DNA of 64,000 nucleotides from Cylicocyclus nassatus. Its lineage: Eukaryota > Nematoda > Chromadorea > Rhabditida > Strongylidae. The DNA is taken from the NCBI GenBank assembly GCA_958299035.1, contig CATQJL010000112.1, positions 84,524,636-84,588,635 on the forward strand, given 5' to 3'. Within the stretch, counting starts at the first letter, position 1. Each line of letters starts with the position of its first letter. The translations under genes and the position numbers were made by a program. The notes under the pieces are model-generated. The model was not told where the DNA came from and did no database searches. It was given only the letters and a program-made list of their open reading frames with translations. Below are positions 10,348 to 21,426 of the stretch, in pieces.

Positions 10348-12990
10348 ATGATATGTTTGTTTCAGGCTTTGCGGCTTCATGTTTGCCAAAACACCGTGAA
10401 ACCTCGATTTGAAGGTTCTCGAAAATTGTTTAAATTCATTCTACTACGTTATCATAAATCAAACAGTTTGCGCAGGCTTGCAGCTTACTTCACACTTTGC
10501 ACGATGCCAAAAAATGAGAGGGCTACATTTGGTAATGAGAAAGTTATGGGAAAAGTTGCAAAACTTATGTGCCAACCCAATACAATTATGCACACTTTTA
10601 GTTTGTAAGTGCTGTGATTGAAGTCATTTTGCAAGTTGTCAAATCGCATCGCGACTGAAATCAGTTGAAGTTTGCCCGAAGCTCAACGGTGAACATATCA
10701 ATTAGTATAAGATAAATGCGGGTTTGCAACGTCCTGATCTGCCGTGCTATGACTTTATCAAAACCCTCATTTTTTCGGATAGAGAAAAGATGAGGGCCTG
10801 ATAAAGTCATAGCTTATCGATAGGCTAAGAGCTTGGCCTAGTATTAAGCTGAATATGGTTCTGTTAGGCAGAGTTTGGGCTTTGCAAGCTCGATTTCTTA
10901 CTAAAATGATGGCCTTTGATTTCTTATAGCTTGGTCCATTAAGTGTAACAGATAAGAAGAGACAGATTTGGAGTCAGCTTTTTATGCTGCTTCCAATGGT
11001 GCAGTCTGTTTCGATTGGCCCCTTCGACTTCTGACCAATTCCTTGTTGCCTTACTCATTAACTCAAATACGTAACACAAGTGGAACTGTTATGAACAAAT
11101 AGATCCGAGTTAGCAAAAAAACCCGTAAGTCTGTTGAATCACATGTTACCGCGGCAAGACAAATACAAAAAAGTGTGTGGAACAGCAGTGCTGGACAAAA
11201 TTATAGGTCCAATCTATACAATCAATAAAGGCATGTGCCGATTGCTGTTTTCGTTATTCAGCGTGTTTTGGTGTGTACTTACAATTAGACCCCTATACGC
11301 AGCAGAATCTAGTTTAGAATCCGCAGCAAATTCAGTACTTTGAAGTTTTGCAAATTCGCCTGTAACTTTTTCTGAAGGCCCCGAAACGCTGAAATTTGCT
11401 GTTATCTGCACACGTAGGAAACACAGACATGCAGACAAAACACATTAAGCTTCGTATAAAATCTCATGTTTTGACTGAAATAAAGCACTTACTCTCTCAT
11501 CTGGTGTCGAGAAAATCTGAAAAAAGTGGTCGTTTGTAGCTAACTCACAGTTTGGTAATACATTGAGGAAGGGCTTGAGCGATTATGCGTTATCTGGGCG
11601 CTGCAGTGGTTCTCATAAATTCTCAGCTGATCAACTTCACATATGTTAACAGCAGTTTCACATCGTCTTTCCAGAGTTACATCGAGGAGACCATTGTTAG
11701 TGACGTACAACTTAGCACTAATGTCAAGAAGATCAAGCTCCAGTCATTTTTACGCTCAGACATATTGGCTGCACTTTATCAATGCAGCACGGCTTGCTCA
11801 TTTGTAGTTCCATGAGCTAAGCTTACCAAGTAAGTTTCTCAAAAGCATATTTCTTGGAGAATCCTGCAGTCCAATACGGAGATATAATCTAGATTGAAGA
11901 ACAAAAAAGTTTGGGTTCCTTTTGGAATGTTATGAATTAATAAGGCGAAATCCATTTTTGTCGCTTGATGCGCTAATAAAAAAACATTTCTGTTCTTGAT
12001 GGAAGGTCCACTACTAGCTAGCTTTGTCCATCCAACGACGAAGGATGGAAGAGAGAAAGAGCCCGATAGGAAAACGTGGCTGCTCTACCGGGTGATCCCA
12101 TCCTTACACGGAAGTGGGAAAGGGGTTCAGCGAATCCAGCCAAACTCGCAATCCCTCAAGCACATACTGGCAAGAAGAAGTGATGGATCATTGACATGGA
12201 ACGATTCCGTGCATATATTCCACAAACTAAAATGCCTCACGAAGATCAGCACAGTTTTTTTTAGGATGACCATCGATAACAAATACCATCCATTCTATGA
12301 AGAAGAATAGCGAGACCGCAATGCGGACTTGTTTCAACAAGTTTGAGTTTGCTCTCTTCTGTTTCCTAAGAGCGAATGAATTTGGAAGAGATAAATTACA
12401 AGTATAAACCTGCTAAGCACAGGATTGGGCTAGACAATGTGCTGTGCGCTCTCGCGTCTCCTGGCCATAGAATGTATGATAGATAATAATAGTGTAAAAA
12501 ATGCGATGTAAATTATTGGTATTGCTCTTTGGTTCCAAGACGTTTCGCTCCTACATTGTTTTTTTCAGTCGATATCCGAAAAGGAGGACTTCGAATTTAC
12601 TTTGTCCAGATAGCATCATGTGGTGGTTTTGGCCAAAATTATTACTCCAAGCTGCTTGAACTTTTCATAATCTTGTTCATGGTGATTGAACGAATTTGAT
12701 AGATATGGAATTTCCGAGGTTGATGACTCTCGATATCATCTTTTGGATGCACTTAACTTCCCCTTGATTGTGGAAATTTTGGTGGACGAATGTAAGAACT
12801 TTTACCTATTGTCCCTTGCACGATTGCTGCTAACGCCGTCCGCGTCTCTGACCAGCAGCGCTCATGGCTAATACGTTGGCAAAGCATTTTGGCGGTTAGC
12901 TTCGCGTCAACATGGTGTTGTATGTGGCCTTATGTTAGCCATGTGCCGCAGTCCAGGAATGCAGAGCGGACATAGTAACATTTGCGGAAC
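10348..12990. other. Shared A/B sequence with small open frames
   Basis: Three short frames here are kept in copy B: 10,348-10,608 (B 32,318-32,572), 11,585-11,815 (B 33,526-33,756, both 76 codons from MRYLGAAVVLI) and 11,996-12,310 (B 33,988-34,239). In the second, several of the differences between copies change amino acids, which argues against strong constraint. None has a recognisable domain or clear splice context. A Tc1-like end CAGTGCTGGACAAAATTATA lies near 11,187. I do not call genes here. Confidence 0.35.
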
Positions 12991-13048
12991 GATATATGAG
13001 ACTTGCATATATTCTTAGTTGAAATGGACAAATGGGGATGAACAGTTA

Positions 13049-13207
13049 TAGGCTGTGATCAGCATTGGTCCCGCGCTGAAATGCCTTGCGAAGACGCACC
13101 GTCGCATGCAACGCGTCACGCGTAGCAGAGCTCACACGCGTCACACCGCACCGTCGCAAGTGCCGCAGACCCGACATCGCATGACCGATGCTGGTCGGTA
13201 CAGCCTA
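13049..13207. mobile_element. Small TA-flanked MITE, 159 bp
   Basis: Ends TAGGCTGTGATCAGCAT and ATGCTGGTCGGTACAGCCTA form a terminal inverted repeat; the copy in B is at about 35,011-35,173, flanked by TA. A diverged third copy lies near 2,060-2,200. Confidence 0.6.
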
Positions 13208-13224
13208 GTTGTGACCGTGGATTT

Positions 13225-13412
13225 GTCCAAAATTGCGGGATTTTCGGGATTCGCGGGATTTTCGGGATTCGCGGGATTTTCGGGATTCGCTATGTTTGCG
13301 GGATTCGCTATGTTTGCGGGATTCGCGGGATTTTCGGGATTCGCGATGTTTGCGGGATTCGCGACTTCACGGGATTTGCGGGATTCGCGGGATTTGCGGG
13401 ACTTGCGGGATT
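13225..13412. repeat. 9-bp minisatellite (GGGATTCGC type)
   Basis: About 20 units of GCGGGATTC, GGGATTTTC or ATGTTTGCG. The repeat is open in several frames on both strands (SGFAGF or NPANPA peptides) because its unit is a multiple of 3; this is not evidence of coding. The opposite arm has a shorter inverted version at 16,943-17,012. Confidence 0.85.
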
Positions 13413-13930
13413 TAGCTATAACTTCTTTTAAATTCACTTTATTTGCAATCTGCGTGCATATTTGGCTTCAGCTTGATGAGACGAATCGTTTGATATACAG
13501 TATGTCCGTAATTCGACGGGTAGACTTACAATGATACCTTGTTGTTCTCTATGTTAAGGCTTTTGTGAACATTTATCACAGCGTAAATCACGAATAGCAG
13601 GTCCTGGTACGAAGTTTTCATTATCGAAAACTATCGCGAAATATTGGGCAGCTTTTATTTACCCTTATCACTGGTATAAGCATTTTATCATTTATCACTG
13701 ATAATATCACATTTTGGATCATTTTTTGCATATGGTAAGGAAAGTACTGTAGGAAAAGCTGTGTGAATTTCTATCGCTCTTTCTCTCATTATAAGTGATC
13801 TACAGGCTTTTCTAGTTCTATTGCTCGGTGCAATTGGTAGATCCCTCGCTGCAGCAATCGATCGATTTTTTATCGGCACATGCCATTGCTGCCAATCTTA
13901 CCTAGAATGGCATTTTTGCTTCAACTCGCT

Positions 13931-14250
13931 CTCAGACAATCGTCGGGGGCAGGCGGGCACCGGAAAAATAGATTGCTGATCTCTCGCACCCCGCTCGCGG
14001 ATTTTTTGGAAAGCAATCAGGACTTTTCGGAAGACCGCTTGCTGAGTTCTCGATTCCTCAGAGATTCAGCAATATATCTGCAAAAGATAAGAGCGAAAAA
14101 AAATTCAACAGGCGGTCTCTCAAAAATCCGCTGACTCAGCAAGCGGTCTTCCGAAAAGTCCTGATTGCTTTGCACAAAATCCGCGAGCGGGGTGCGAGAA
14201 ATCAGCAATCTATTTTTCCGGTGCCCGCCTGCCCCTAGCGATTGTCTGAG
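13931..14250. mobile_element. CTCAGACA-family MITE, 320 bp
   Basis: Starts CTCAGACAATCGTCGGGGGC and ends GCGATTGTCTGAG. Long inverted arms include a match around GATTGCTGATCTCTCGCACC. Nearly the same element is at 42,745-43,062. Flanks here (CT both sides) do not show the TA seen at the other copies. Confidence 0.75.
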
Positions 14251-15538
14251 CTTCACGCCGAAGCCTGGGCTGAAATCCTGCACCTATATGGAAGATGAAC
14301 ATGGAAATCGACCGCATGAATTTAAGCCATTCTTATCTGTCGTTGTCATTGACATCATCATTTTATCATTTATCACTGAAGACACAAAATTGGATCATTT
14401 TTGATATACAATAAGAAATGTACTTTAGAAAACGCTGTGTGAGTTTTTATCGCTCTATCTCTTATACAAAATCACTCACAGAACATGCAAAACTTCCGGG
14501 AATTCCGCGAAATTCATGTGAATCACGCAAATTACGCCGGGCCATAACTTCTTTCCGAATGAGTATATTCAAAATCCGAAAACAACGTTGTATTCAGCTC
14601 GTCAAGGCGAATCTTTTGATGTACAGGTTGTCTCCAATATCTTGTTTTCAATAATCTTGAATTTGCATGGCGACGCATCTTCGCATGGGTGTAACGCAAC
14701 AAGCATCACACATAGGAGACTGCCATGGGCACCGTTCGATAGTACTCTTTCACTAGATTATCGTGCGCTAAACAGCAGCCGAAGACTCTCTTGCAAAAGA
14801 GATAGAAGGGCTGATAAGCTGTGGAAAAATTAAGCTGTTCCAAGTTTTACTAGCCGTAACTTTCTTTAGTATGAACATTTTCGAAATCAGGAAGCAGATT
14901 TGTGTTCATCCTGTCAAGTCGAATCTTACTGTCTCAATCTTACTGTATACAGCATGTCCTTGAAATTCCGTTTTCAATTTTTTCAAAATTTTCTGCGCGC
15001 GTATATTCACAAGGTCGCAACGCAGCGCACATCAAACATAGAAGACTCTATTAAAACACTGTTGGATTGTGCTGCTTCCGCAGATTATCGAGCGCTAAGA
15101 AGCAACCGGAGAATCTTTTTGAAAAAAGATAGAAGAGCTGGTGAATTCTGGAAAATCGGGTTGTCTCAAGTTTTGCCCACAGTGACCCTAAAATGAGAAG
15201 CTCTACTGCTAAGCAGATGTAATTTTCGTAATCAGCAGGTCAGATAACCTCTATGAGCAAGTTTTCAAAGAAATTTGGGTGATTCGATTTTTTCTCGTTC
15301 TACGCCCTGAAGTTCGCCGATGGGTTTTGGTCAAAATGTCGATGACCTTGGATTGTAAAGAAACTTCGCCCAAAGAGGTTTTCAACACGCTGTTTACGAA
15401 AATAGTGGTCTTTGAAGAAGACAGGGTCTTTTTGTAGAGATATTGTGAGGTGACTGTAACTAAGTCACGAAAGTTCGTAAATTTGCCTGGACTTTTCGCG
15501 AATTTGTCAGAAAACTTGCCTGCTTGTTTTTCCAACTC

Positions 15539-15968
15539 AAAATCACTGGGAACTGTGCTATCAAAAGGTGCATGCTCAGGCTCCAGTCTATAAAGTTCGC
15601 CGAGTTACGAGCCTACGAAAACAGTCCTCATGAATTTCGCTCAAAATGTAAAGATCGCGTATTTCGTCCAAATTCCACCCTCAGTGGTGTATGACATACT
15701 GATCAAATCTGTTCACATTGGTTAATGGTCTTAATGTGCTGGATTTGGAAATTAGGTAGATCTGAGCTCAAGCTACCCCTAGGCGAAGTGAGCACATGCA
15801 ATCAGAATGTCATACAAACAAAGAGGGTGGAATTTCGACGAAATACGCGATTTTTACATTTTGAGCGAAATTCATGAGGACGTGTTTTCTTAGGCTCGTA
15901 GCTCGGCGAACTTTATAGACTGGAGCCTGAGCATGCACCTTTTGATAGCACAGTTCCCAGTGATTTTG
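15539..15968. repeat. Foldback repeat
   Basis: Arms at about 15,539-15,697 and 15,827-15,968 are inverted copies beginning AAAATCACTGGGAACTGTGC. Lies within the 3.8-kb foldback element. Confidence 0.7.
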
Positions 15969-15969
15969 C

Positions 15970-16015
15970 ATCGAGCATGCTGATCACCCCCACGGGGGTG
16001 ATCAGCATGCTCGAT
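15970..16015. repeat. Perfect 22-bp hairpin
   Basis: ATCGAGCATGCTGATCACCC and its exact complement flank a tiny loop. It overlaps the start of the RTE-like tail and repeats that tail's first bases in inverted order. Confidence 0.8.
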
Positions 16016-16374
16016 TACCCCCCTGTGCCAAATCCCAGCCCCGTAGCTCAAACTTTGCAAAAAATCGATAAAATCGATAAAAGTAATGCACGATTTTAAA
16101 AACTAATATTGTATTCGGAATCCCCATGCTCACTTACCCCCCTGTGCCAACTCCCAGCCCCGTAGCTCGAATTCTGCAAAAAATCGATAAAATCGATATC
16201 GATCGATACGAAAAGTAGCCTATGACACCCGCCGGAGCCCGAAGTGTATGTGTGTCAAGTTTGGTCCCGATCGGTTCAGAAATGGAATTTTCTATTCGGA
16301 ACATACGTACATACATACATACAGACAGACATACAGACATACAGACAAACAGACATTCAGCTTTATATATAAGA
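16010..16374 (+). mobile_element. RTE-type retroelement 3' end
   Basis: Contains two partial copies of a unit with CCCCTGTGCCAA and CCCAGCCCCGTAGCTC, then the phrase GTCCCGATCGGTTCAGAAAT, an ACATACAGACAGA microsatellite and TATATATAAGAT. This order is typical of 3' ends of RTE-clade LINEs and related SINEs. A second copy is at 47,973-48,256. Confidence 0.55.
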
Positions 16375-16574
16375 TAAATGATAAAATGCTTATACCAGTG
16401 ATAAGGGTAAATAAAAGCTGCCCAATATTTCGTGATAGTTTTCGATAATGAAAACTTCGTACCAGAACCTGCTATTCGTGATTTACGCTGTGATAAATGT
16501 TCACAAAAGCCTTACATAGAAAACAACAAGGTATCATTGTAAGTCTACCCCCTCACCACGAATTACGGACATAC

Positions 16575-16845
16575 TAGTGGCGTACCGAGGGGGGGAGGGC
16601 GCCCCCCCCCCCGGGAACGGGTCGCAAAATTTTTGAAAGTTACTTACATGCGTTATAAAAATGTGCAAATGACTTGTTTATTTTTGTAAACAATTAAAAT
16701 AATTTTTAAAATTTTTTAAAAATTCAAATTAGCCTTATAAAAAAAATTTTTTCGGAGTGCGTGGCTGACGCCACGCACCTTCATTTGAAAATTTTTTTTA
16801 CCGCGCCCCCCTCCCCCCCGAGCCGAAATCCTGGGTACGCCACTG
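16575..16845. mobile_element. hAT-like MITE with 8-bp duplication
   Basis: Ends TAGTGGCGTACC and GGGTACGCCACTG, with GGACATAC on both sides (16,567-16,574 and 16,846-16,853). The opposite arm of the surrounding foldback (near 13,500) keeps the unbroken site, confirming insertion. 8-bp duplication plus a CAGTGGCGTA-like terminus indicates hAT. Interior has long G, C, A and T runs. Confidence 0.8.
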
Positions 16846-17061
16846 GGACATACTGTATATCAAACAATCGACTCATCAAGCTGAAGCCAAATCTACACGC
16901 AGATTGCAAATAAAGTGGATTTAAAAGAAGTTATAGCTAAATTCCGCAAGTCCCGCAAATCCCGTGAAGTCGCGAATCCCGCAAACATCGCGAATCCCGA
17001 AAATCCCGCAATTTTGGACAAATTCCACAGCCACAACTGTATACAGTGAAAACGGCATTTG

Positions 17062-17361
17062 AGACTAACCACTCTCAGGGCTCATCAGTAGGGGAGGAGT
17101 GGTAGCAGTAATGGTATGGTAATCAGTGCTTTGATCCTCCCACATAATGCTCATCCCCCCTCCCCCCCCCCCCCTCTCCCGCCTCCCGAAGGGTCTAGTG
17201 CTTGAATGGTCCAAAGCATAGGTGCGATAGGGGGTGCCGGGCTCTCCCCAGATGAAGGGGGTCTCGCCTGTCTCCGACCTTCCAGGGTGAAGGGAATATG
17301 TGAGTCTAGGTGGGGAGGAAGAGAGAAAAGGTAAAAAAGCGTGATATGAAGAGCTCTAATT
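17062..17361 (-). repeat. SINE-like repeat at right edge of unit A
   Basis: Shares its C-run block with 3,250-3,400 and its distal half with 1-165 (inverted). A run of about 27 C/T bases at 17,152-17,178 separates the halves. Confidence 0.5.
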
Positions 17362-17469
17362 TGCACCTTATTTAGGCACAAATTGAAAAAAATTTAAAAA
17401 ATTTTGAAAGAAATCAAAATTTTTTGAAAAAATTGACTTTATGAAGATCTGTGCTTTTGCTTCATTGCA

Positions 17470-18868
17470 TCAACAGAAAACGAAAGCAATGAGGTTTATC
17501 CCAAAAGATGTACAAGTTAGGAACAACTTCAATTCCTGCACATCATCATCAACAATATTACTATCGCTAACGTCGAGACAACAAGTTCGCTGCCTAAAAA
17601 AATCTTCTTCTTCCTCCAAAAGGTCATCGAAATAGAAGTAGAATTGCGTGCAAAAGCGTTCTGAGTCAAAAATGGATTTGAAACTTTCTTCTTTTTCTAA
17701 GCGCTTTTGTGATTTTTTTCCTGGCCCTCTGGTAGCACCAGGGAAGTCAGCAGGTAAGTGACCAGTTTCTTCATACCATCTTTTAGGATATTTCAAAAAG
17801 TCATACGGTAACAGCCTGTCTGGACCATTTATACCAATCCTTCAAATGAAGTTTTTAGATAACAATATGTTCAGTAGAAGGTTGACAAACCTCAAGTAAT
17901 TGCTTAGATGCTCCATCGTTGTACGACTTCTGCGTTGTGTTCTGATAACAAAGTAGATAGAAAATTTTCTTTCTCCACCTCTGCCGTGCTAGTCGGAATG
18001 GAAACTAGCTTTGCTAGTAAGTCCATCAGATTTTTGCGGTAAGTAATGAGGAAAGAGCGAGATCGCATATGCTTTCGCAACACGGGAAGGAAATATTGCA
18101 TACTTTTTTGGGCTTTGTCGAACTCTGGCTTCACCTCCTCTGGCATACGTCCTGTTGACTGATGAGAAAGCTGCTCAACTTCTTCTTTAACAGCATCTGC
18201 GGAATAGCCGAAAAAAGTAGATACTATGCTGCGCGTTGGTTTTTTTCAATATCGTAGGTCATCGTAGGTCTCACAAGGCGAATAACTTCCAAAAGCATAA
18301 AGCACAGAGTTGGGTCCGCACTCCAGTCGGGATCTAACAGCAGTAGCTATGCTTTGTACTAACACCTTCCTTTTGTTCATATCCATGTTTGTGAATTTAG
18401 CAGCTTTGAAATCTTCAGCAACCTGAAGATCAGCAATGGACTTTCTGGACATTTCCTCATTGCTAGGCAATCTGCTTGGATTCCTTATGTAGGAAATCAG
18501 AGAGTTTCGTTCGATTGTCAACTCTGTATCAATGTCGACAACATTTTCGTCGGCGTCTCCTTCTGCCTCGCTGTTGAACTGGAACACATGCGAGTCATCT
18601 GCGATTTTGTAAAGTATTCTACCTGCCGTTTCCTCTTCAAACTGCCAACCTTTCCAAAACATTAAGGGATATTTCAATAACATATTATTCTTCTGAATGT
18701 CTTAAAGTTGTGATTCATTGAAACCAACCATTCTCTACAAATTAGGTAAAGTGAGTCTAGAGCGTTTTCACGAAAGTGACCTTCTTCAGCACTAGGTTTA
18801 CAGAGTATAGATTCCAGAAATGGGCGGATTTTTGTGTGAAGGTGTGGAAATTCACCAATCTCCCACAT
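17470..18868 (-). pseudogene. Decayed hAT-family transposase
   Basis: Minus-strand fragments read in order: 18,868-18,674, 18,683-18,246, 18,245-17,904 (same frame after one TGA), then about 17,839-17,470. The third piece contains SIPTSTAEVE, the conserved hAT C-terminal dimerisation stretch (pattern P.S.A.VE..FS). The reading frame shifts just after that VE near 17,960; in the next frame the sequence continues through EHLSNYLR, and after a 51-nt intron (17,840-17,890) into IGINGPDRLL and KRWYEETGHL, all typical of hAT tails. The first pieces have no motif I can place. One nonsense codon and at least one or two frameshifts show it is inactive. Termini were not identified. It may be related to the source of hAT-like MITEs such as 16,575-16,845. 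Confidence 0.65.
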
Positions 18869-19062
18869 TTTTTTGAGTGTGTGCTAATAATGATGGCATA
18901 ACTGTCAATCAAAAGCGCATTTTTTTATTAAAAAAAACAAACATATAACAACGATAAGCACGCTTAAATAGACGCGTTCGCTCAAGTTCCCGTTAGTGCT
19001 GACAAAGATGTCAATCCACAGCACATTTTTTACTATTAACTTGCTCCACCTCGCTCTTATTA

Positions 19063-19762
19063 GGTCGTCCCGAAAGTTTTTGCACACGATTTTCAAAAAT
19101 TCATAACTACTGATTTTTCCAACCGATTTGACTGCTTTTACTTATATGTGAAAGAGTAAGTCATGCTCTTTATAACGACATTTCAGCTGCTTAGTAGTGG
19201 TCATCTGTTGCATAGATAGGAGCGATAGAAGAAAATCGGTCAAAATTTGAATTTTCTGTGTAGGGTCATAAAAAATCGGAGACTTGTAACAAAAATCGAA
19301 GCCGTCGGTACTGTAGGTTTTTTCACCAGCTCTTTCTAACAGTGCAAAGTTTGCGCCGATTGAGCGTCTCCATGAAAAGTTATGATTTCCCTGAAAAATG
19401 CCAAAATAAATCAAATTCGCCTTTTTTATTGCTTGCCCGAAAATCAAAACTTCTCATGGAGACGCTCAATCGGAGCAAACTTTGCACTGTTGGAAAGAGC
19501 TGGTAAAAGAACCTACAATCCCGACTGCTCCGATTTTGTTGCAAGTTTCCGATTTTTTATGACCCTACACGAAAAACTCAAATTTTGACCAATATTCTTC
19601 TATCGCTCTCTATGCAACAGATGACCATTAGTAAGCAGATAAGATGTCATTATAAAAAACATGACTTACTATTTCATATGAAAATAAAAGCAGTCAAATC
19701 GGTTGGAAAAATCAAAAGTTATGAATTTTTGAAAATCGTGCGCAAGAACTTTCGGGGCGACC
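19063..19762. mobile_element. Mariner-like foldback, 700 bp
   Basis: Termini GGTCGTCCCGAAAGTTTTTG and complement, next to TA on both sides (19,061-19,062; 19,763-19,764). Arms are near-perfect inverted copies meeting near 19,410. Open frames in it are mirror images of each other, not genes. Confidence 0.8.
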
Positions 19763-19770
19763 TATACAAT

Positions 19771-20506
19771 GTGTTGGCTTTTATGGGTCACCGGAGCAAA
19801 TGATTTTTAGAGCCGGGACGCAAAGTAGCCCTAACATGCTGTATACCGTTCGAAAGCTGAGATCATGGAGAATCGATGTAGACCGTCGACTTTTTTCTAG
19901 GTCTTCTGTGACGCGAGATATGAGGGATTTTATGTGCTTCAAAAATTAACTGATTTTGTGTCCTCACTTTCTGCTCTCCAAATGATTGTTACGAGAAAGT
20001 CGACGGTCTACTTTTGTTAATGAAGACTTGCTCTTTAACACAGATAGATAATCAGCAGTGATTAGATCTTCATTTGGCAGAAATCTGCTGTTGAAATTGA
20101 CCATGTTTTCAGATAAAATGCGGTGTATCTCTCGGTAGAGGGGGGCTAGAAAGAAGTCGACGGTCTAGGTCGAATTCCCTTTTCCTGAGCTTTCGAATTG
20201 TATATAGGCTGCTGGGCAAAAATACTAACCACTTTTCAAAAATGGGGTGGAGACATTTACTATTAGCTTGCTCCAATCCAGCTCCACCAATGTATTGGCT
20301 TTTATCGGTTACCGGAGCAAATGATTTTTAGAGCCGGGACGCAAAGAAGCCCTAACATGCTGTATCCATTCGAAAGCTGAGATCATGGAGAATCGATGTA
20401 GACCGTCGACTTTTTTCTAGGTCTTCTGTGACGCGAGATATGAGGGATTTTATGTGCTTCAAAAATTAACTGATTTTGTGTCCTCACTTTCTGCTCTCCA
20501 AATGAA
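19771..20506. repeat. Pair of ~215-bp direct repeats
   Basis: 19,771-19,985 and 20,290-20,506 match closely (GGAGCAAATGATTTTTAGAG through CTGCTCTCCAAATGA). The spacer carries an inverted echo of AAGTCGACGGTCTA. No terminal repeats or coding content recognised. Confidence 0.7.
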
Positions 20507-21237
20507 CGCTACGAGGGTAAACAAATAATATAAATAAACACAAATACCGTTTCTTTTGTAAATTTATGAGTGCACTTGTTGCTTGAGTCACTTAGCCTGC
20601 AAAACCTTTTAATAACGATTCTTATCATATTCTCAGAGTACAACACCAATCTCAGCCCAGGTGAAGGGGGTCATCGAGAGTTTGGCCTCAAAGTGAAGGA
20701 GGTAAGATCCATCACTCCCCCTATCGCAACTATGGTCCAAAGGCACAGTCGAATCATTTATCCCAGCAGTCATCACAAAACTTCATACCACTACGTCACT
20801 CACCCACGAGAGGTCTCGTGTTTGAATGAAAAAAAAGGCTGGATTACATTCAATTACAAAATCTTCGATCATATAGTTTGCCTATAAGCTCTGGTTCTGA
20901 CATCTATCCAAAAAAATCAGTCAATGCCTTGATTTAAGCTAATGGTGGAACATTCTAGGAACTTTTTTAAATGAAATACGAGCTCATAAGTTCCCAAAAG
21001 TACGTTTACTTTTTCACAGAAGAATGACGTAGCGTTGCTTAATGACATCTCAGCAGTGATCTGAAATTTGTATTCTCTGCTCCGTCAGATCGAATGAAAG
21101 TCAGAAAGTCAGCACGTGGAACAGCTTTGCTATAATCTATTTTTGATAACTATATCGAGCTACTCAGACAGCGGATAGGACCCCTCCGTCGGAGAAATGG
21201 CAGGGCCGCGGCGTTTCCCCAGCGGTGGGTCTGCCAC

Positions 21238-21426
21238 TCGTCCGCCGGAGCCCTCCCATTTCTGCTCCGGAGACCTCCCATTTCTGCTCCGGAGCCCTCC
21301 CATTTTGTGCTCCGGAGACCTCCCATTTCTGCTCCGGAGACCTCCCATTTCTGCTCCGGAGACCTCCCTTTCTGCTCCGGAGCCCTCCCATTTTGTGCGC
21401 CGGAGCCCCCCGATTTTGTGCTCCGC
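21238..21426. repeat. Subterminal ~23-bp tandem repeat, left
   Basis: About eight units of CTCCGGAGACCTCCCATTTCTG or close variants. Comparable array at 25,398-25,530 near the other end. Frames through it read as EQKWEVSGAE-type peptides on the minus strand; these are repeat artefacts. Confidence 0.85.

Larger units (their letters stand above)
13208..17039. mobile_element. 3.8-kb foldback element with minisatellite arms
   Basis: Left end GTTGTGACCGTGGATTTGTCC and right end complement, inserted at TA; copy B has the empty site CAGCCTATACAG near 35,170. The arms are 13,208-13,697 and 16,372-17,039. They share a stretch made of 9-bp GGGATTCGC-like repeats and then about 250 bp of matching unique sequence. 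The middle holds a CTCAGACA MITE (13,931-14,250), diverged tandem blocks (14,350-15,240), another inverted repeat (15,539-15,968) and an RTE-like 3' end. No transposase was seen. Confidence 0.75.
3388..17051 (+). repeat. Segmental duplication, copy A
   Basis: Direct, near-identical match to copy B (about 20,735-35,190) from GGCA.GT.GAATCATTTATCCC on the left to ACAGTGAAAAC on the right, once insertions are removed. It holds one Lustrin-type gene and a disrupted secreted-protein gene. Insertions unique to A are at 4,854-5,220, 5,367-6,155, 6,421-7,597, 9,801-10,268 and 13,208-17,039. Without these A is about 7 kb. Percent identity needs an alignment. Confidence 0.85.

Noticed and set aside
12536..12576. 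Possible hammerhead on minus strand (CTGA ... GGAGCGAAACGTC), also at about 34,485 in copy B
   Set aside because: Second core present, but the first reads CTGAAAA and no stem II can form; perhaps an old Penelope-like relic.
13055..13534. Repetitive SGFAGF / NPANPA proteins on both strands
   Set aside because: A 9-bp minisatellite stays open in several frames; the same DNA forms the arm of a foldback element.
18246..18683. Splicing factor Prp18-like helical region
   Set aside because: The initial resemblance did not hold; the downstream SIPTSTAEVE and GINGPD motifs identify a hAT transposase instead.
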